The notes under the pieces: generated by a model
What the model was told of the DNA's origin: nothing
Database searches by the model: none
Seen by the model: only the letters and a program-made list of their open reading frames with translations
Translations under genes and position numbers: made by a program
In this document: positions 59,891-64,000 of the stretch, piece by piece
Numbering within the stretch: position 1 is the first letter of the stretch
Layout: every line of letters begins with the position of its first letter
NCBI GenBank assembly: GCA_020633495.1
Contig: JACKDR010000005.1
Span: forward strand, 293,501 to 357,500
Source: Kofleriaceae bacterium
GTDB lineage: Bacteria; Myxococcota_A; Polyangia; Haliangiales; Haliangiaceae
Length of the DNA stretch: 64,000 nucleotides
Direction: 5' to 3'

Positions 59891-60259
59891 TCAGACCCGC
59901 GGCGGCCCGGTCGGCGGCGCGGTCGGCGCGGCCTCGATGGGCGTGACCAGCGTGAACAGCGGCGGAGCCTGCGTGCGAGACGCGGGCTCGACGTGGCGAA
60001 CCGGCGGGATGATCGCCGGCGCGGTGGCGTCGTCGACGAGGGTGCCAGCGGCGCCGCAGCCGCCCAGGCGATCGTGGCCGTCGTGGTTGGCGGCGCGCGG
60101 GTGACCGGCGGGGCACGCGGGGCAGCCGCAGTCGACGTGGGCGTCGTGCGGCCCGCAGCAGCAGCGGACGTGGGCCTCGACCACGCCGTGCCGCAGCTGC
60201 GGGACGACGATGAAGGCCAGCGCGACCATCAGCCGCGCGATCGCGTGAGGGAGGCGCAA
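59891..60259 (-). CDS. CCC-type Cys-rich exported protein 2
   Basis: A TTG start gives LRLPHAIARLMVALAFIVVPQL, a signal-like helix. CCC follows at 33-35, then C44, C46, C49 with a run of His (PRAANHDGHDRLGGCG), C68 and a Pro/Ala-rich tail. The spacing CCC-x8-CxC is looser than in the other two copies but otherwise the same. It lies upstream of mbnP, on the same strand and divergent from the copy at 60446. It has no known name to me. Confidence 0.65.
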   Translation of the reverse strand: MRLPHAIARLMVALAFIVVPQLRHGVVEAHVRCCCGPHDAHVDCGCPACPAGHPRAANHDGHDRLGGCGAAGTLVDDATAPAIIPPVRHVEPASRTQAPPLFTLVTPIEAAPTAPPTGPPRV

Positions 60260-60370
60260 CGCGACAGCAGTATCGCCAGCGGGAGCGGCACTGGCAAGCT
60301 GCGCGATGGTCGCAGGGGCTGACAGGACGTGACCCGCGCGTCGCCTCCGGCGATCACGCAGAGGTCCGTG

Positions 60371-60383
60371 TGACAACGTGTCA
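60371..60383. promoter_or_regulatory. palindrome in the divergent CCC-protein promoter region
   Basis: TGACA-ACG-TGTCA is a perfect 5-bp inverted repeat in the 186-bp gap between the two divergently transcribed CCC-protein genes. A half-site TGACA recurs near 60318. It could be an operator shared by both sides of the metal locus. Confidence 0.45.
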
Positions 60384-60445
60384 GCCGCGCGGCCGCGCGA
60401 CCTGCGTTGACGGGATCGCGCGCGGTCGCTAGCCTGCGACGACGC

Positions 60446-60808
60446 ATGGTCGCCCGGTTGCTGCAGACGTTCGCGCTCGTCGGCCTGGTGGTCGCGGCGT
60501 TCGTCGTCGAGCCGGTGCTGGCCCAGGCCAGCGCCGGCGTGCGCCGCGACCGGGTCGCGTGCTGCTGCCCGGACCCGGCGACGTGCAAGTGCCACGATCA
60601 CCAGCGTGGCGGCGAGCCGCGCGACCACGCGCAGCTCCGCAAGTGCGGCGACAGCGGCGTGCGGACCGCGCCGATCGTGATCGCGGCGCTGCCGCTGCCG
60701 CCGGTGGCGATCGTCCTGGTCGCCCCGGCGGCGCGCCCGACGCCGGCCGTCGCGGTGGAGTCGCCGCGACGCCGCGTCCCGACCGGCCCCGAGCCGCCGC
60801 CGTTCTAG
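60446..60808 (+). CDS. CCC-type Cys-rich exported protein 3
   Basis: The ATG at 60446 opens a 120-aa protein: signal helix (LLQTFALVGLVVAAFVV), CCC at 39-41, CxCH at 47-50 with HDH, C67 (QLRKCGDSG), a second hydrophobic stretch (APIVIAALPLPPVAIVLVA) and a Pro-rich end. It is the cleanest copy of the CCC-x5-CxC pattern. It precedes the second small cytochrome. Metal binding, most likely copper, is inferred from the motif and neighbours. Confidence 0.7.
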   Translation: MVARLLQTFALVGLVVAAFVVEPVLAQASAGVRRDRVACCCPDPATCKCHDHQRGGEPRDHAQLRKCGDSGVRTAPIVIAALPLPPVAIVLVAPAARPTPAVAVESPRRRVPTGPEPPPF

Positions 60809-60919
60809 GCGGTCCCGCCCGAGCTCCGACGCCTCTCGGCGTCTCTCCATCGGTCCAGGACTGCGACCGTGCGCGCGCCGGGTGATCTCGCCCGGCGATC
60901 GCGCACCGAGGACATCGTC

Positions 60920-61351
60920 ATGCATCTTCGCGTGCGACGCGGCGTGACCGCGATCGCTGACCACCTCCGCGCCGTTGCGCGGCCGCTGGGCCTGTGCCTG
61001 CTCGGCCTCGCCGCCTGTGTCGACGCCACCGGCGGACCGCCCACCGGCGCGACCTGCCCGCCCGACGGCACCACCCTCACCTACGACAGCTTCGGCGCCC
61101 CGTTCATGGCGACCTACTGCACCCGCTGCCACGCCACCACGCTGCGCGGCGCGGACCGTCAGGGCGCGCCGCTCTACCACGACTTCGACTACTACGGCGG
61201 CGTCATGGCGGTCGCCCGCCACATCGACGAGTGGACCGGCGCCGGTCCCGACGCCACCAACACCCAGATGCCACCCGACGAGCCCGCGCCCTCGCTCGAG
61301 GAGCGCCAGCAGCTCGCCGAGTGGCTGGCCTGCGAGCTCGCCAACCGCTGA
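60920..61351 (+). CDS. small monoheme cytochrome c lipoprotein 2
   Basis: The 143-aa precursor has a lipoprotein signal (LCLLGLAACVD) and the segment TLTYDSFGAPFMATYCTRCH near residues 66-70, then LRGADRQGAPLYHDF and NTQMPPDEP. It is clearly paralogous to the protein at 57147 but lacks its Pro-repeat tail. Two nearly identical heme segments in one locus suggest separate electron donors or acceptors on the two arms of the cluster. Confidence 0.85.
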   Translation: MHLRVRRGVTAIADHLRAVARPLGLCLLGLAACVDATGGPPTGATCPPDGTTLTYDSFGAPFMATYCTRCHATTLRGADRQGAPLYHDFDYYGGVMAVARHIDEWTGAGPDATNTQMPPDEPAPSLEERQQLAEWLACELANR

Positions 61352-61365
61352 TCCCACGGAGCCCC

Positions 61366-61830
61366 ATGCGAACCTTCCTCCTCTCCCTGTCCCTGATCGC
61401 CGCGCCGGCGCTCGCCGCGTGCGGCGGCGACGACGGCCACGATCACGACCACGACGTCGTCGACGCCAACCCCGGCGCGCCCGACGGCGGGCCGCCCGAC
61501 GCCGAGGTCGCGGCCGCGGTCGAGACCATGACCTTCACCCTGGCACCCGGCGTCTTCGCCGAGGGCTCGTTCACCGCCGGCGCCGGCGACCGCGTGGTCA
61601 TCGAGCTCGGCGCCGCGACGCCGATCATCGCGTGGAACGTCCACGGCCACGTCGGCGGCGGCACCCAGACCATCATCGAGGGCGACAACGAGCAGACCGT
61701 GACCTACGAGTTTTCGCCCACCGAGACCGGCGACTGGTTCGTCATGCTCGGCAACAGCGGCGCCGACACCGCCGACTTCACCGCGACGCTGTCGTTCTAC
61801 GGCGACGCCAGCTTCGGGCAGTGGCTATGA
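61366..61830 (+). CDS. His-rich lipoprotein, 154 aa
   Basis: The precursor has a lipobox (APALAAC) followed at once by GGDDGHDHDHDVVDA, a probable metal-binding tail also seen in the MbnP linker. The rest is one beta-sandwich-like domain (TMTFTLAPGVFAEGSFTAGAGD, VHGHVGGGTQTIIEGDN, GDWFVMLGNSG). HGH may also bind metal. It starts 14 bp after the cytochrome gene and overlaps the next start as ATGA. Confidence 0.75.
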   Translation: MRTFLLSLSLIAAPALAACGGDDGHDHDHDVVDANPGAPDGGPPDAEVAAAVETMTFTLAPGVFAEGSFTAGAGDRVVIELGAATPIIAWNVHGHVGGGTQTIIEGDNEQTVTYEFSPTETGDWFVMLGNSGADTADFTATLSFYGDASFGQWL

Positions 61831-62330
61831 CCCGGCGCGGCCCCCTGCTGCTGTCACTCGGCGCGGTCGCGATCGCCGCCGCGCTCGCGGTCACCGGCAC
61901 GTCGTGCGGCGGCGATCCGGCGTGCGGCGAGCACAGCCACGATCCGACCTGCGCCGCGTGCACCGGCGACGAGGACGTCGCCGCCGCCGGCACCACGGTC
62001 GCCGGTGACGACGGCGTGTTCTCGATCGAGCTGGTCACCGCCAGCGAGCAGTTCACGCCCGGCAGCCAGTCCATCGTCATCCGCGTCGTCGATGGCGACG
62101 GCGCGCCGGTCGACGGCGTCAGCTTCGACCACATCGAGGTCACCGGCAACGGCCACGGCAGCCCGCTGGTCCCCGACGCGACGCCAACCGGGACCGCCGG
62201 CGAGTACGAGATCACGATGATCGCGTACCTCGAGCCGGTGCCGTCTCAGCTGACGTTCACGATCTCGGCCGGCGGCGCCAGCGACGTCGTCGTCTTCGAG
62301 TTCTGCGTGGTCGAGGCGCCGGCGGCTTGA
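61827..62330 (+). CDS. FixH/YtkA-like exported protein
   Basis: The ATGA overlap couples it to the His-rich lipoprotein. A signal segment (LLLSLGAVAIAAALAVTGTSC) is followed by cysteines (CGGDPACGEHSH, TCAACTG). The FixH/YtkA-like beta domain has VDGVSFDHIEVTGNGHGSP and TAGEYEITMIAYLEP. Such domains occur in copper-handling and cytochrome-oxidase assembly proteins. The His-Gly motif and cysteines fit a metal role in this cluster. It overlaps the following TTG start. Confidence 0.7.
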   Translation: MTRRGPLLLSLGAVAIAAALAVTGTSCGGDPACGEHSHDPTCAACTGDEDVAAAGTTVAGDDGVFSIELVTASEQFTPGSQSIVIRVVDGDGAPVDGVSFDHIEVTGNGHGSPLVPDATPTGTAGEYEITMIAYLEPVPSQLTFTISAGGASDVVVFEFCVVEAPAA

Positions 62331-64000
62331 CCGGGGCGGGGCGGCGGTGGACCGCGCGGCGCGCCACGCTGGTGGCGGTCGCGCTGTACGTGGCGCTGGC
62401 GGTGGCCTCGACCTGGCCACTGGCGCGCCGCGCCGCCACCACCCTGCCCCTGGGCACCGACACCTCCGCGACCGTGCCGTTGGTGTCGGCGTGGGCGCTG
62501 GGCTGGACCGCCGACCGGGTGCCGCACGGCCTCGCCGGTTACTGGGCGGCGCCGATCTTCCATCCCACCGACGACGCCTTCGCGCTGTCGGAGCCGATGC
62601 CGCTGGTCGGCCTGGTCATGGCGCCGGTGACGTGGCTGGGCGGCGCCGCGCTGGCGCACAACCTGTGGCTGCTGCTGGCGCTGGTCCTCGACGGCGTCGC
62701 GCTGCGTGGCCTGGCCCGCGCGGTCGGCGCCGGGCCGCGCGCCGCGCTGCTCGCCGGCGCCGGCGGTGTCCTGTTGCCGTTCGCCCACAACGAGCTCGGC
62801 GTGCTGGCGCTGGTGCCGGTCTTCGGCATCGCGTGGACCCTGCAGGCGACGCTGGCGGTGGCGCGGGCGCCGTCGGCGCGGCGGGGCGCGTTGCTCGGGA
62901 TCGCGGTCGGCGTGACCTACCTGATCTGCGCGCAGACGGCGGTGTTCGTCGTGCTCGCCGCGGCCGCGCCGGCGGCGTGGCGACTCCGGCGCGGGCTGGG
63001 CGCCCGCGCCACCTGGATCGCGGCCGCCGCGGCGGCGGCCGCGGTCGCGGCGCGCTGATCCTGCCGGTCGCGGTGGCGCAGGCGCGCGCCACCGCGCGCC
63101 ACGACCTCACCCGCACCACCGACCGCATCGCCAGCGGCGGCGCCACCGGCTGGTCGTGGCTGCGCGCGCCGGCGCAGCGCGCGGTGACGGTGCCGACGGT
63201 GAAGGTCGCCGACGAAGGCCAGCGCAGCCTGTTCCCCGGCTGGCTCGCGCTCGGGCTCACCGGGGTGGCGCTCGCCGGCGTGCGACGGCGACGCCGCGAT
63301 GGCGCGGCCGGGTCCACGACGCCGGCGACGACAGAGACGACGTCGGCGGCGACGTCGGCGACGACGACGACGTGCGACGTCGAGCTGATCGCGTGGACCG
63401 GCGCCGCCGCGGTGGTGCTGTCGCTGGCGCCGCGGATCCCGGGGATCGCCGCGGCCATGCACCACACGCCGGGCCTGGCCCAGATCCGCAGCTTCTGGCG
63501 CATCGGCGCGGTCGCCCACGTCGTGATCGCGATCCTGCTCGCGCTCGGCGCCGAGGCCCTGGCCGCGCGCTGGCGCGACCGGCCGCGCCGGGTCGCCGCC
63601 GCCTGGGTGGTCGGCGCGCTCGCGGTGATCGAGCTGTGGCCGGCGCCGCAGCGGCTCGCCCCGGTGCCCGATCGCGCCGATCACGCCGCGCTGCTGGCGT
63701 GGCTCGACCGCGACGTCGCCGCCGACGCACCCCTGGCCGTCCTGCCCGGCCCGAGCAGCGGCCACGTCGAGGACTTCGAGGCCGAGGCCCGCGCCATGTA
63801 CGTCGGGCTGTGGCACCACCACCCGCTGACCGGCGGCTACTCCAGCTACTTCCCGGCCGAGCACGACGCGCTGTACCGCGACCTCCGCGGCTTCCCGTCG
63901 AAGAAGGCGACCGCGGCGCTGCGCGCCGTCGGGGTCGATCACGTGCTCGCCGACGCCGCGTGGCTCGACGGCGGCGGCCGGCGGCAGCGCCTCGCCGGCG
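62327..64000 (+). CDS. polytopic membrane protein (frameshift; runs off the window)
   Basis: A TTG at 62327 overlaps the preceding stop. Hydrophobic segments resemble GT-C/YfhO-type membrane proteins (LVAVALYVALAVASTWPLA, WLLLALVLDGVALRGLARA). The frame hits a stop at 63058. One base off, the reading continues without a stop to the window end: LILPVAVAQARATARHDLT, LAPRIPGIAAAMHHTPGL, VAHVVIAILLALGAEALAA, GYSSYFPAEHDALYRDL. The shift falls in the GC-only run near 63030-63055. A Thr-rich insert (about 63316-63370) comes from an ACG-rich tract. Function unknown; perhaps lipid-linked sugar transfer. Confidence 0.65.

Overview
The window is very GC-rich chromosomal DNA. It codes for serine/threonine kinases (one fused to 16 WD40 repeats, one with a PEGA-like C-terminus), an FHA/sigma54 activator, a BTAD-type regulator remnant, a protein with a MYXO-CTERM-like tail and many lipoproteins. 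This points to a myxobacterium (Myxococcota, class Polyangia; a Kofleriaceae- or Haliangium-like lineage would fit, but I cannot fix it from sequence alone). Several otherwise good genes carry a single-base frameshift in a GC-rich run, so the source may be a metagenome or long-read assembly with residual indels.

Layout. 0-15.7 kb: end of an AAA-ATPase signalling protein, a histidine phosphatase, secreted and membrane proteins, a lipoprotein gene between two 46-bp direct repeats, an antibiotic-biosynthesis-monooxygenase-like enzyme, a decayed BTAD regulator, the giant kinase-WD40 protein and a trypsin-like protease. 15.7-26.0 kb: an accessory stretch with less extreme GC. It holds an Imm51 immunity gene and the remnant of a second, a TetR/hydrolase pair with two operator-like palindromes, a frameshifted short-chain oxidoreductase, an MpaB-like oxygenase, a Sel1-repeat lipoprotein, a pentapeptide-repeat protein, a protein with a MYXO-CTERM-like tail and a DUF4304/ParB-like fusion. 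26.05-26.33 kb: a compact tRNA-Val/tRNA-Asp unit with promoter and terminator. 26.4-35.7 kb: a kinase and several envelope proteins, then the FHA/sigma54 activator.

36.0-42.8 kb: an operon of overlapping genes for a 7TM protein with a transglutaminase-like domain, an ATP-grasp alpha-L-glutamate-ligase-like enzyme, a TPR protein, a TPR lipoprotein and a probable outer-membrane barrel, closed by a strong hairpin. 42.9-46.7 kb: a DUF2314 lipoprotein and a large protein of unknown function. 46.9-47.4 kb: 82-bp tandem repeats and two large foldback elements. 47.4-56.2 kb: the proteostasis block lon, clpX, clpP, tig, interrupted by a PilZ protein and a barrel-like protein.

56.4-62.3 kb is the most interesting locus. 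It contains the MbnP/MbnH metallo-mystery pair, two paralogous small monoheme cytochromes, three small exported proteins sharing a CCC-x5-8-CxC signature (I know no name for this family), a His-rich lipoprotein and a FixH/YtkA-like protein. Together they look like a periplasmic copper or redox system. A polytopic membrane protein runs off the right end.
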